In this document: in pieces, positions 13,286 through 21,970 of the stretch | Layout: each line of letters opens with the position of its first letter | Numbering within the stretch: the first letter of the stretch is position 1 | NCBI GenBank assembly: GCA_028819675.1 | Contig: JAPPKT010000275.1 | Coordinates: 1 to 23,853 of the forward strand | Source of the DNA: Caldilineaceae bacterium | GTDB lineage: Bacteria > Chloroflexota > Anaerolineae > Caldilineales > Caldilineaceae | Length of the DNA stretch: 23,853 nucleotides | Reading direction: 5' to 3' | Notes under the pieces: generated by a model | What the model saw: the letters and a program-made list of their open reading frames with translations, nothing else | The model's database searches: none | What the model was told of the DNA's origin: nothing | Made by a program: the position numbers and the translations under genes

Positions 13286-15910
13286 ATGAGCGAGCCAAAC
13301 GGCATAAGCGACGCGGCCCCCGGTGAGAATGGAATGGGCGGTCTACCGAACGATCCGACCTCCCAAAACGGGGCCAACGGCAACGGCATGTTTGCCCAGA
13401 GCGTCGAGGAAGTCTCCATCGAAGATGAGATGCGCACCGCTTTTCTCGACTATGCGGTCAGCGTTATCGTAGCGAGAGCTTTGCCTGACGCACGCGACGG
13501 GCTGAAGCCGGTCCACCGCCGCATCCTGTATGCCATGCACGATATGGGGCTGCGAGCGAATTCATCCTACAAGAAGTCGGCCCGCATCGTCGGAGAGGTG
13601 TTGGGCAAGTATCACCCCCACAATGACCAAGCGGTCTACGATGCGCTGGCGCGCATGGCGCAGGAGTTCAGCCTACGCTACCCACTAGTAAACGGGCAGG
13701 GGAATTTCGGCTCGATCGACGGCGACAGCCCGGCAGCGATGCGTTACACGGAGGCGAAGCTGGCGCAGTTGACCGAGATGCTGCTCCAGGACATCGAAAT
13801 GGATACGGTCGATTGGGGACCGAATTTCGATGACAGCCTGGAAGAGCCGCTGGTACTGCCTGGGAAGCTGCCCAACATGCTGGTCAACGGCTCAAGCGGC
13901 ATCGCCGTGGGTATGGCCACAAACATCCCTCCTCATAACCTGAGTGAAATCTGCGACGCGGTGGCCCATGTCATCGACAACTGGGAGCGGCGCGAGCAGA
14001 TCGGTCTTGAAGAGCTGATGGAGCTGGTGAAAGGACCGGACTTCCCGACCGGGGGCGAGATACTAGGGACGGAAGGGATCCGGCATGCATTCGCCACGGG
14101 TCGCGGCCGCATACTTGTGCGCGCTAGGACGCAGATTGAGGAGACGGACAGCGGCCGATTCCGCATCATCGTGACGGAGATCCCGTATCAGGTCAACAAG
14201 ACGACATTGCTGGAGCGGATCGCCGAGCTGGCCCGGTCAGGTCGACTGGACAGCATCAGCGACCTGCGAGATGAGAGCGACCGGAGCGGGATGCGCATCG
14301 TTGTCGAGCTGAAGCGCGGTGCGTCGCCCAGAAAGGAACAGAACCGTCTCTTCAAGTTTACCCCACTACAGTCAACATTCAGTGTCAATGCCCTTTCGCT
14401 GCTGAACGGCAGGCCAGTGACGTTGGGCTTACGGCGGGCCCTTCTGATTTACATTGATCACCGGTTTGAGGTGATCACGCGACGCACCGAGTTTGACCTG
14501 TCCAAGCAGCGCGAGCGGGCGCATGTCCTGGAAGGATTGCGCATCGCGCTGCAGTTCCTAGACGAGGTCATTGCCACGATTCGCAATGCCGCCAGCGCGG
14601 AGGAGGCACGAACGCAGCTGGTGGAAAGGTTCAGTCTGAGTCTGGTTCAGGCGCAGGCGATACTAGACCTGCAGCTGAGACGCCTGGCGGCGTTGGAGCG
14701 GCAAAGGATAGAAGATGAGTACCAGGAGGTGATGGAGCGCATCGCCTATCTGGAAGACCTGCTGGCCAATCCGGCGAAGATTCGGGGCCTGATTCGTGGC
14801 GACATCGTCGAGATGAAGGAGAAATATGGCGATGAACGGCGCACGGGAATATTACACTTCGCCAGCGGCGACTTCAGCGATGAGGACCTGATACCGCAGG
14901 AAAACGTCTTGATCAGTTTCAGCGCCAATTCTTACATCAAGAGAATGGAGGCCGACAGCTTCCGGGCGCAAGGCCGCGGTGGACGCGGGGTAAGGGGGAT
15001 GAGTACACGAGGCCAGGACGAAGTCATGGACCTGCGCTTTGCGCGTACTCTGGACCACATTCTATTTTTTACGAATAAGGGAAGGGTCTACAGCAGCCGC
15101 GTTTACGAGTTGCCGGAGGGCAGCCGCACCTCCAAAGGGGCTCATATCGCCAACATTCTTACGCTTCAGCCTGACGAACAGGTCACGACGATGTTGACGC
15201 TGGGCGATTTTGAACAGGCCTCTTATATAACGCTTCTGACACGCAAGGCCCGCATCAAGCGGGTGCAGGTATCGGCTTTCTCGAATGTTCGTCAGAACGG
15301 CGTGATCGCCATGAATTTGGACCAGGAGGACTCGCTCGAATGGGCACAGCTGACGAACGGCGGCCAGGAGTTCATAATCGTCACACGCGGGGGCAAAGCG
15401 CTGCGGATGCGTGAGGAACAGGTGCGAGCTATGGGCCGTGCGGCGGCCGGTGTCTGGGCGATGCGTTTGATTGGCGATGATCTGGTCACGGGCTTCGATG
15501 TAGTGAAGCCGGGTGCCGATCTTTTTGTTCTGCACGAATTCGGTCTAGGCAAGCGTGTCCCACTTACGGAGTACCCGCGCAAGAACAGGTATACGCAAGG
15601 GGTATGGTCGACGGACCACAGGAAGCTTGACGAGTTGGGCCCGATAATCGCGGCGCGGGTTGTCACTGAGAATGACCAAATCACTGTAATCACCGGCAAC
15701 GGCATTGTGTTGCGAACGGCGGTCTCGGGAATCAGCCACAAGGGGCGCCCAACGATGGGTGTGCGCATCGTAAATCTGGATGAAGGCGACACGGTTGCGG
15801 CGCTGGCCGTACTCAGGCACGAGGATTTGATCCGTGAGGTCGAGGGTACCGAGCCGAGTGACACCAGCGAAGCCGTGAACGGTTCCTCGCCCGTCGCAGT
15901 AGCCGAATAG
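13286..15910 (+). CDS. gyrA: DNA gyrase subunit A
   Basis: 874 residues; the breakage-reunion subunit of gyrase, which introduces negative supercoils with GyrB. After a 32-residue Asn/Gly/Pro-rich extension relative to E. coli, the winged-helix catalytic core follows, with [24 protein letters not shown] and the catalytic pair Arg153-Tyr154 in AAMRYTE. The tower and coiled coil come next, with the C-gate motif ILDLQLRRL near 455. The C-terminal beta-pinwheel contains a GyrA box, QGRGGRG at 562-568, which marks it as gyrase rather than topoisomerase IV. The quinolone-resistance-determining region is unusual: [10 protein letters not shown] replaces the E. coli HPHGDSAVYD (Asn113 for Gly81, Gln115 for Ser83, Asp119 kept for Asp87). 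ATG 13286 follows GAAGGTGA. It is followed after 18 bp by an AlbA/HATPase regulator gene. gyrB is not in the window. Confidence 0.97.
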   Translation: MSEPNGISDAAPGENGMGGLPNDPTSQNGANGNGMFAQSVEEVSIEDEMRTAFLDYAVSVIVARALPDARDGLKPVHRRILYAMHDMGLRANSSYKKSARIVGEVLGKYHPHNDQAVYDALARMAQEFSLRYPLVNGQGNFGSIDGDSPAAMRYTEAKLAQLTEMLLQDIEMDTVDWGPNFDDSLEEPLVLPGKLPNMLVNGSSGIAVGMATNIPPHNLSEICDAVAHVIDNWERREQIGLEELMELVKGPDFPTGGEILGTEGIRHAFATGRGRILVRARTQIEETDSGRFRIIVTEIPYQVNKTTLLERIAELARSGRLDSISDLRDESDRSGMRIVVELKRGASPRKEQNRLFKFTPLQSTFSVNALSLLNGRPVTLGLRRALLIYIDHRFEVITRRTEFDLSKQRERAHVLEGLRIALQFLDEVIATIRNAASAEEARTQLVERFSLSLVQAQAILDLQLRRLAALERQRIEDEYQEVMERIAYLEDLLANPAKIRGLIRGDIVEMKEKYGDERRTGILHFASGDFSDEDLIPQENVLISFSANSYIKRMEADSFRAQGRGGRGVRGMSTRGQDEVMDLRFARTLDHILFFTNKGRVYSSRVYELPEGSRTSKGAHIANILTLQPDEQVTTMLTLGDFEQASYITLLTRKARIKRVQVSAFSNVRQNGVIAMNLDQEDSLEWAQLTNGGQEFIIVTRGGKALRMREEQVRAMGRAAAGVWAMRLIGDDLVTGFDVVKPGADLFVLHEFGLGKRVPLTEYPRKNRYTQGVWSTDHRKLDELGPIIAARVVTENDQITVITGNGIVLRTAVSGISHKGRPTMGVRIVNLDEGDTVAALAVLRHEDLIREVEGTEPSDTSEAVNGSSPVAVAE

Positions 15911-15928
15911 ACAAGGGAGCATGTATCA

Positions 15929-17368
15929 ATGTCCGACCTTCGCTCGCTGATACAAGGCGAGCCTGGGCCACGACACGCCTTTTTGCCCAGACTCAATCCC
16001 GACTCACTCGCAGAGACGCTCGTCGCCTTCGCCAATGGTGAAGGCGGTACTGTCGTATTGGGGGTTGACGCCAACGGCAGTCGAGGAGATCAACTGGTAG
16101 GGGACGATGTGGAGGGTGCGTTACGGGCGGCCCTGGCCCTTTGCCGCCCGCCTATGCGGACTGAATGGCAGGAGGAGGAGACGCAGTCCGGACCTGTCAT
16201 CATGTTGCGGGTGGACCGCAGCAGCGAGCTGCACATTCTCTCTGACGGACGTGCCCTGGTTCGCCGGGGAAGTGAGAACCGACCGCTCAGTCCGTTGGAA
16301 TTGGAGCTGCTGGTGGGGAACCGGGTGATGGGGGAGTTTGAGACCGATGTGTTGCCCGGTTCGGCGAGGGAGGACCTGGACGAGGACGTAATCGAAGAGT
16401 ATCTCGAACGGAGGCAGCAGCGGAACCCGCACGGCGCCCTTTTGCCCAAGAACAGGCTGTTGCAGCAGATTGGCGCCATAGACAGTGACGGGAACCCAAC
16501 GGTGAGCGGGATGCTCCTGTTCGGTAAGGAGCCCCAGTTGTTTCTGCCCCACAGCCGGGCGGTATTTGTTAAGTTTGACGATAGCCCGGCAGCATTCAGA
16601 ACGGACGAGAGAGCGAGGCTAGCGAAGTCAGCCGGCAGTGAAGCATCAGTGTACCTGGCAAGCGAGGCCGGTTCATTCGGCTATGGCCGGCGGGAGGAGA
16701 TCACGGGCCCGATTGCACGAATCGTCGAGCGCGGCTGGCGAGTCATCTGGGAAGAGATGGGCAAGAAGGCCGTGGTTAAGGGGCTGCAGCGGGAGGATCA
16801 GACGGAGTATCCCCCGTTTGCCGTGCGTGAAGCCTTGGTCAACGCCGTATGCCACCGAGACTATCGCCTGCGAGGAAGCAGCGTTGAGATTCACATGCGC
16901 CCGGACAGCCTCGAGATCATCAGCCCTGGCGGCCTGCCGGCGTACATCACGATTGAAAACATCGTTGAGGAACATTACAGCCGCAACCCTCGTCTCGTCA
17001 ACGGACTTTACCAGTGGGGCTATATCGAGGAGCTGGGCCTTGGCGTTGACCGAATGATCGAGGACATGGTGGCGGCAGGCCATCCACCCCCGCTGTTCGA
17101 TGCGAAGAGCCATCGATTCTCGGTAACTTTGCAGAACCGCAAAGACCTGGAGAAGATCATCCCCGAGTGGGAACAGCACATGAACGAGCGCCAACTGAAG
17201 GCTATGCAGTTTGTGCAGGCGAACGGGAGCATAAGCAACCGGGATTACCGGCAGCTGTGCACGCATGTTGGGGCGGAGACCTTACGCCTTGACCTGGTGG
17301 ACCTGGTGGACAAGAAGCTACTCCTAAAGATCGGCGACAAACGGGGGACCCGATATATTCTCAGGTAG
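15929..17368 (+). CDS. AlbA_2 / HATPase-domain putative regulator
   Basis: 479 residues. The N-terminal AlbA_2 (Schlafen-type) domain (about 20-125) shows LAETLVAFANGEGGTVVLGVD. A GHKL-type ATPase-like domain (about 285-400) shows REALVNAVCHRDYRLRGSS, then ISPGGLP and EELGLGVDRM. The C-terminal winged helix (about 410-479) ends in DLVDKKLLLKIGDKRG. This order matches the COG2865-type proteins annotated as predicted transcriptional regulators, whose activity is mostly untested. ATG 15929 has GGGAG 9-10 nt upstream and lies 18 bp after the gyrA stop with no terminator between, so it is probably co-transcribed with gyrA. Schlafen/AlbA proteins also occur in nucleic-acid cleavage and phage-defence settings, but no partner supports that here. 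Confidence 0.88.
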   Translation: MSDLRSLIQGEPGPRHAFLPRLNPDSLAETLVAFANGEGGTVVLGVDANGSRGDQLVGDDVEGALRAALALCRPPMRTEWQEEETQSGPVIMLRVDRSSELHILSDGRALVRRGSENRPLSPLELELLVGNRVMGEFETDVLPGSAREDLDEDVIEEYLERRQQRNPHGALLPKNRLLQQIGAIDSDGNPTVSGMLLFGKEPQLFLPHSRAVFVKFDDSPAAFRTDERARLAKSAGSEASVYLASEAGSFGYGRREEITGPIARIVERGWRVIWEEMGKKAVVKGLQREDQTEYPPFAVREALVNAVCHRDYRLRGSSVEIHMRPDSLEIISPGGLPAYITIENIVEEHYSRNPRLVNGLYQWGYIEELGLGVDRMIEDMVAAGHPPPLFDAKSHRFSVTLQNRKDLEKIIPEWEQHMNERQLKAMQFVQANGSISNRDYRQLCTHVGAETLRLDLVDLVDKKLLLKIGDKRGTRYILR

Positions 17369-17728
17369 TAGCCGCCGAGCCATCTCCGGTGACAGAGCCC
17401 GCCCTAAGAAGACGGCTCAATTTGGGATAATTGGGTTATTCGTTTGGGATAACGGACCGTTGCGAAAGGATAAGCCTTGAATATCCCGGCGAAATTGGTA
17501 AGGATTGCGTCGAGCCAGAACCCGGAGACTTCAGGAGAATAAGGGTCTGCGCTGCTCCGAATCAGTGCAGGCACGGTATGTTCAGCTCAGATCGGGGCCC
17601 GATCTCGAAGAAGATGACTTTGCGCTCTTCACGTCCCGATTGTCTGCCGTCATAGTCGGGTGATATAATTTACCTAAACTTTCGCCCTTTGAAGAGGGCG
17701 TTTACGCCACGAAACTGGACCCAAGCCA
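17369..17728. other. 360-bp intergenic region before lepB
   Basis: No gene is supported. It contains a direct repeat TTTGGGATAA at 17421-17430 and 17443-17452 (22 bp start to start, about two helical turns), partly overlapped by the inverted pair GTTAT/ATAAC (17435-17453). It also contains the lepB promoter (17640-17669) and a short leader hairpin, CGCCCT (17683-17688) / AGGGCG (17695-17700). The repeats could be an operator. Confidence 0.5.
17640..17669 (+). promoter_or_regulatory. Extended -10 promoter upstream of lepB
   Basis: TGATATAAT gives a perfect TATAAT (17664-17669) preceded by an extended -10 TG (17661-17662); TTGTCT (17640-17645) is a 4-of-6 match to the -35 consensus at 18-nt spacing. 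Transcription would begin near 17676, just before the small leader hairpin. Confidence 0.7.
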
Positions 17729-18541
17729 TTGCGCCACGATAAGAGAATCCCGAACGCGCCGCAGACCGAATCCGAGAATTCGGCCTTGAGTGACCGCGTC
17801 GCGTCTCATGCGTCTGAGAGTGACCTATCGTCTGTGAAACATCTGCCGTCCCGGCCTACGATGGAACGGGTACATGAAACGCCAATTCGAGGCGCCAATG
17901 GAGTGGCGGCCGCAGTCCCAACCGGCGGCGTCATGTCGGAAGATGGCGGGCATGTTTCGCTTGATGAAGAACGGCGCGACGACGATGATCCGGGGCTGAA
18001 GTCTCTGCTGCGGGAGACGTTGGAGACTGTGGTTCTTGCGATCCTCATTTTCCTTGTGATCCGCAGCCTTGTGCAGAACTACCGGATCGAAGGCCAGTCG
18101 ATGGAGCCGAACTTCCAACACGGTCAGTATCTGCTTGTAAACAAGCTGGCCTACCGATTGGGGGAGTACCGGCGGGGAGATGTCATTGTCTTCCATTACC
18201 CCAACAACCCATCACAGGACTACATAAAGCGGGTTATCGGGTTGCCGGGTGACACGGTTGAGTTTCGAGACGGCGTCCTCCTGGTCAATGGCGCGACAGT
18301 AGAAGAGCCGTACGATCAGGTACAGATTGCGAGGAACATTGCGGCGCAGACCGTTGCGCCAGGATTCCTGTATGTGCTGGGTGACAACCGCCCGGCGTCG
18401 TCTGATACGCGCACGTGGGGCCAGCTGTCACAGGAGTTTGTCATCGGCAAAGCGTGGTTAGCCATTTGGCCGGTTGACAGAGCTGGTGTGGTTGAGCACC
18501 CGGCCATTGAACTAGAGCCGGTATTGGAACTAGCACCATAG
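17729..18541 (+). CDS. lepB: Signal peptidase I
   Basis: Up to 270 residues; membrane serine protease that removes signal peptides from exported proteins. A single membrane segment is at about 99-115 (ETVVLAILIFLVIRSLV), followed by the catalytic Ser124 in EGQSMEPNF and general-base Lys167 in YIKRVIGLPGD, and the conserved GDNRPASSDTRTWG near 224-243. All S26 motifs are intact. The start is uncertain: TTG 17729 gives an 88-residue charged, low-complexity N-terminus before the membrane segment and has no clear ribosome site. ATG 17861 and ATG 17933 are alternatives that would give the family's usual length of about 200. The end is firm. A good extended -10 promoter lies 60 bp upstream of the TTG. 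Confidence 0.94.
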   Translation: MRHDKRIPNAPQTESENSALSDRVASHASESDLSSVKHLPSRPTMERVHETPIRGANGVAAAVPTGGVMSEDGGHVSLDEERRDDDDPGLKSLLRETLETVVLAILIFLVIRSLVQNYRIEGQSMEPNFQHGQYLLVNKLAYRLGEYRRGDVIVFHYPNNPSQDYIKRVIGLPGDTVEFRDGVLLVNGATVEEPYDQVQIARNIAAQTVAPGFLYVLGDNRPASSDTRTWGQLSQEFVIGKAWLAIWPVDRAGVVEHPAIELEPVLELAP

Positions 18542-18675
18542 GCGATTCGGACTTTAGGCGAAGAGCGTAGATCAGCTTCGCTATGCGCGGCGATGCCCGG
18601 TTGGTCAGGTGGAGTAACAGTACTGCTAGGGCAGCAGAAGACAGGAAGATCTGAGGACGAACCGGGAGAAATCGC

Positions 18676-18954
18676 ATGACAAACGTCAGGGTAAGAGATT
18701 TCCTAATTCTGATCGGTCATACATGGATGTGCATGGATTGTCGGAGCAAGCTTCTTGAAAATCCTGAGGCGACACTCGTCGGCCACAAGTTGAGCGAATT
18801 TGAACGAGAGTGTTTGTTGAACCTGAGCGATAGCTCCTTTCGCACAATGATGGATCTAGAGGCAGCAACCGGACTCACTGCTGAGGAAGTTTCGCTCGCA
18901 ATCGATCATCCACGCTCCCGCTTGCGTCATCTGGGAACTCGCGTGCGAGGGTAA
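18676..18954 (+). CDS. Small protein with a leader-like helical motif
   Basis: 92 residues with a good start: ATG 18676 preceded by GGGAG. No enzyme family is recognised. The first half (about 12-50) follows the pattern L-I-G ... D-x-x-R-x-x-L-L-x-N-P-E-A-x-L-x-G-x-x-L-S-x-x-E-x-x-x-L. This resembles the N-terminal leader region of some small peptides annotated in actinobacteria and Chloroflexota as putative RiPP precursors (Franean1_4349 type). The second half is helical and acidic, with no Cys- or Ser/Thr-rich core; the three Cys and the Trp are in the first half. No maturation enzyme is nearby; neighbours are lepB and a YbjN-like gene. The precursor idea is inference; it may equally be a small helical regulator. 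Confidence 0.6.
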   Translation: MTNVRVRDFLILIGHTWMCMDCRSKLLENPEATLVGHKLSEFERECLLNLSDSSFRTMMDLEAATGLTAEEVSLAIDHPRSRLRHLGTRVRG

Positions 18955-19000
18955 GAGCGAAGCGGACCCAGGCGTGCGGCTGTCGATGAATTAGCAACCC

Positions 19001-19411
19001 GTGGACATTCCAGCGCTGTTTGACCGATACGAGTGGGGATTCGAGACGATCGAGGCCGGAATCTGGCGCAGCACGTTTGCAGACGAACAGGACGAAGAGT
19101 TTGACCTCTATGTGGCCTCGGGGGAGGAATGGGTGCACTTTGCCGTCACCCCTCTCACTCCGGTTCCGGCGCCGGAGTGCAGAGAGAAGTTGTCGTCTCT
19201 GTTGCTGACCCTGAATCAGTCGGTACGCCTGGTCCGGTTCGCCACGGATGGCGACGGCGACGTATCTCTTTTAGCCGACTTGCCCAAAGCAGATCTTTCC
19301 TTCACCCTCTTTGCGGCGACGATGGATGCCCTAATCCACTATACAAGGGAACTGGCTGCCCCGCTCGGCAGAACCGCGACGGACCCCGGCTTTGAAATGT
19401 CGTTCCCCTAG
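19001..19411 (+). CDS. YbjN-like (T3SS chaperone-fold) domain protein
   Basis: 136 residues, acidic, soluble. The pattern of strands and helices, with FDLYVASGEEWVHFAVTPLT, a mid-protein LSSLLLTLNQSVRLVRFATDGDGDVSLLADLP and a C-terminal helix FAATMDALIHYTRELA, resembles the YbjN/CesT-like chaperone fold. Such proteins often assist or regulate partners, but the function here is unknown. The start is GTG 19001; there is no obvious Shine-Dalgarno sequence. It lies 46 bp after the 92-aa gene and 31 bp before the FAM151-like gene, so the three probably share a transcript. Confidence 0.65.
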   Translation: MDIPALFDRYEWGFETIEAGIWRSTFADEQDEEFDLYVASGEEWVHFAVTPLTPVPAPECREKLSSLLLTLNQSVRLVRFATDGDGDVSLLADLPKADLSFTLFAATMDALIHYTRELAAPLGRTATDPGFEMSFP

Positions 19412-19442
19412 CCCAAGAGCTCACCTGAAATAGGAGGTCACA

Positions 19443-20192
19443 ATGGCCAAAGCGCTGGCAGCCCGGTGGCTGCCGATATTGGAGGCGCTGGGCGTCAGAC
19501 GGCCGGGAGACGTTGGCTGGATTCACGGCGCGAATGGAACGCAGGCTCTGTTGGGAGCGCTGTCCGATCCGAAGGTACAGTTCATTGAAGGGGATATTTC
19601 CCTGGTTGGCGGTGAGATCATCATGGCGCATCCGCCGGTCGTGGAGAGCGATCTGCGCTTTGAGAGGTGGCTGGACTTGATTGTTGCCGCGGGGAAGGGC
19701 GCGAAACTTGACTTCAAGTCGCCGGAAGCGGTTGTCCCCTGTCTTACCTACGCAGAGGAAAAGGCTGCCGGCAAGATACCGCTTTGCGCAAATGCCGATA
19801 TTCTGGCCGGCCCGGGCGGAGACGAGGCACTGTTCAGACCAGATGAATTTGTAAGCCTATGCAGTAGTCTCTTGCCCCAGGCCTTCCTTTCGCTCGGCTG
19901 GACTGTGGAAGAAGGCGATCCAGGCTATACGGGGGCGATGCTCGACGCGATGCTTGAGTTTCTGGAGGACGTCGACGCGGAGGTCACTTTGTGCTTTTTT
20001 GCCGGTTATCTGCGGGAAGCCTGGCCGAGAGTGGAGGAGATTTTGGCAGAGACCGATTACACTCTCACCATCTGGGGCAGGATCAGTGACAGGTCGCTTG
20101 CGTCGTGGATTCGGGACAACACTCCTGCGGACCGTTGCTTCTATGACATGCAGTGGAGGGACGGTACACAGATTCACCTGGCCGCTTCCTGA
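19443..20192 (+). CDS. FAM151/menorin-family (DUF2181) protein
   Basis: 249 residues. The N-terminal 100 residues carry the family pattern: WIHGANGTQALLGAL (His28, Asn31), FIEGDISL (Glu49, Asp51), IMAHPP (His63), SDLRFERWLDLI, then KGAKLDFKSPEAV (Lys88, Asp90, Lys92). This family is best known from animals (C. elegans menorin, vertebrate FAM151A/B) and is related by fold to PLC-like/glycerophosphodiester phosphodiesterases. The conserved His, Glu and Asp residues fit a metal-dependent active site, but the bacterial substrate is unknown. There is no signal peptide. ATG 19443 has an excellent GGAGG 6 nt upstream. It is the last gene of the plus-strand set and converges on the sulfatase, with 37 bp between stops. 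Confidence 0.82.
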   Translation: MAKALAARWLPILEALGVRRPGDVGWIHGANGTQALLGALSDPKVQFIEGDISLVGGEIIMAHPPVVESDLRFERWLDLIVAAGKGAKLDFKSPEAVVPCLTYAEEKAAGKIPLCANADILAGPGGDEALFRPDEFVSLCSSLLPQAFLSLGWTVEEGDPGYTGAMLDAMLEFLEDVDAEVTLCFFAGYLREAWPRVEEILAETDYTLTIWGRISDRSLASWIRDNTPADRCFYDMQWRDGTQIHLAAS

Positions 20193-20229
20193 ACCTTCTC
20201 ACATGGACTGCTCATGCAGGGCACCAGCT

Positions 20230-21858
20230 TCAGCCCCTGAGAGGCCATGGTAGCACGCCCACGCGTTCGGCCCAGTCGCGATACAGGCCGGCGAACTCCT
20301 CAACCTTGGGCCGATTCCTGTCGCTCAGATCGTTTAGCTCGGTCCGATCCTCCTGCATGTCGTATAGTTCCCAACTGTCCCCGTGTTTGCTGACCAGCTT
20401 CCACGGCCCCAAGCGGACGGCGCGGTTTCCTTCGTGTTCCCAGAAGATGTGGTTTTGCCGGCTCCATTTGCCGCCTCTCAGCAACGGCAGGAAGCTCTCC
20501 CCTTCCAGGGGCTGTAGGGGCTGCCCGTTGTACTCGGCAGGGTGGGGAATGCCGGCGGCGTCAAGGAAAGTCGGCAGAATGTCGATGATGTGACAGGCCT
20601 CGTGCACGATCTGATTGGGTTGAATTTCTGAGGGCCAGTAGGCGATGAGGGGCGTGGAGATGCCGCCCTCGTGAACCCAATGCTTATAGAGGCGGAATGG
20701 GGCATTGGAAGCGTTGGCCCACGGCAGATCGTAGCTCATAAACGTGTGGGGACCTCCGGGACGAATGCCGGGGTCGTTGCCTACACGCATCGGTCTGCCA
20801 TCGGGTGTCCAGTCGCTGTACCGATCAACCCAGCCGTTTTCGGCGAGGAATTCAGCGCAGCCGCCGTTATCGGACAGGAAGAGGACGAGCGTGTTGTCGT
20901 CGAACTGCGAATCCCTTAACGCGTCCAGGATTCGTCCGATTCCCTGATCCATGCGGTCTATCTGCGCAGCGTAGACTGCCATGCGCATGTCTTCCCAGTC
21001 GCGATTGCAGGCGTCCTCCCAAGGGGGCGCGGATTCGTCGCGGGGCGAGATATCCCAACGGCTGTCCAGCAGCCCCATTCCTTTGAGCTCCTCGTGCCGC
21101 GCGGTGCGCAGCGCGTCCCATCCTCCTTTGCGATAGATTCCTTCGTACTTGGCAATATCTTCCGGCAATGCGTGGAGTGGCCAGTGGGGGGCCGTGTAGG
21201 CTACGTAGAGGAAGAAAGGATCGTCGGTTTGGGCGGCCTCTCCGATCATCTTCGCGGCCTGCTCGCTGATGGCATCGGTGTAGTAGTAGGAGTCGGATGC
21301 GACGGACTGGTCCTCCTGCCCCTTTTCCTGGCTCCCCAACTCCTCCCCGGTCGGGACGAAGGAATCGTCCTCCATCAGTGAATATGGCGAGAAGAAGCTG
21401 CCGGCGCCGTCCAGTGTGCCGTAGTAACGGTCGAATCCTCTTTGACGAGGCGTCGGATGCCCCTCTTCGCCGGGCCGCCAGGTTTGCGGCCGGGTAGGGT
21501 CGTAGGCGCCGCCGACGTGCCACTTTCCGGACATGAATGTGCGGTAGCCGCCGGTTTTGAGCGCTTCTGCGATGGTCACAACATCTTCGCGCAGGTATCC
21601 CTGGTATGCGGGCGAACCGGAATTCTCCATCATGTGGCCGATGCCGGCCTGATGTGGATAGGCGCCGGTAAGCATGCAGGCGCGGGTGGGGCAGCAACGG
21701 GCATAGTTATACATCTGGGAGAACCGCATCCCGCCGTGGGCCAGGCTGTCCAGATTAGGTGTCCGGATCTCCGCACCATAGCAGCCTATATCGGAGAAGC
21801 CCATGTCGTCCACGAGAATGAGGACAAAGTTCGGGCGCGTCGTGGTGGCATCAGTCAT
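20230..21858 (-). CDS. Arylsulfatase-type sulfatase
   Basis: 542 residues; hydrolyses sulfate esters, probably of an organic sulfate or a sulfated sugar. The formylglycine motif is CCPTRACMLTG: Cys55 is the residue to be converted, with Pro57, Thr58 and Arg59 in the expected places. Metal ligands are Asp17/Asp18 in LVDDMGFSD and the later LSDNGG. GKWHVGG (catalytic Lys/His) and APHWPLH complete the site. There is no signal peptide, unusual for polysaccharide sulfatases, so it may act in the cytoplasm. ATG 21858 was chosen over ATG 21870 because GGAG lies 6 nt before it. A maturase (formylglycine-generating enzyme or anSME) is not in the window. It follows the aminotransferase on the same strand after 112 bp. 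Confidence 0.94.
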   Translation of the reverse strand: MTDATTTRPNFVLILVDDMGFSDIGCYGAEIRTPNLDSLAHGGMRFSQMYNYARCCPTRACMLTGAYPHQAGIGHMMENSGSPAYQGYLREDVVTIAEALKTGGYRTFMSGKWHVGGAYDPTRPQTWRPGEEGHPTPRQRGFDRYYGTLDGAGSFFSPYSLMEDDSFVPTGEELGSQEKGQEDQSVASDSYYYTDAISEQAAKMIGEAAQTDDPFFLYVAYTAPHWPLHALPEDIAKYEGIYRKGGWDALRTARHEELKGMGLLDSRWDISPRDESAPPWEDACNRDWEDMRMAVYAAQIDRMDQGIGRILDALRDSQFDDNTLVLFLSDNGGCAEFLAENGWVDRYSDWTPDGRPMRVGNDPGIRPGGPHTFMSYDLPWANASNAPFRLYKHWVHEGGISTPLIAYWPSEIQPNQIVHEACHIIDILPTFLDAAGIPHPAEYNGQPLQPLEGESFLPLLRGGKWSRQNHIFWEHEGNRAVRLGPWKLVSKHGDSWELYDMQEDRTELNDLSDRNRPKVEEFAGLYRDWAERVGVLPWPLRG

Positions 21859-21970
21859 CTGAATCTCCATATAGCGGGATTGTTCCGCGAAGGAAACCGA
21901 GTTAACGGGGCGATTTGCAGGCCTGGACTTTGCGCCTGGTTGGTACGGTCACCGTTCAGGAGGTACTGCC

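Noticed and set aside
13286..15910. Topoisomerase IV subunit ParC
   Set aside because: The C-terminal domain keeps a GyrA box (QGRGGRG), so gyrase is the better call.
15292..16074. 260-codon frame antisense to gyrA and the regulator gene
   Set aside because: Shadow of strongly conserved genes on the other strand; Ser/Pro/Arg-rich composition typical of antisense frames in GC-rich DNA.
17431..17655. 74-codon open frame before lepB
   Set aside because: It spans the direct repeats and runs up to the lepB promoter; no coding signal.
20867..21697. 276-codon frame inside the sulfatase, same strand
   Set aside because: Arg-rich out-of-frame shadow of an intact sulfatase.
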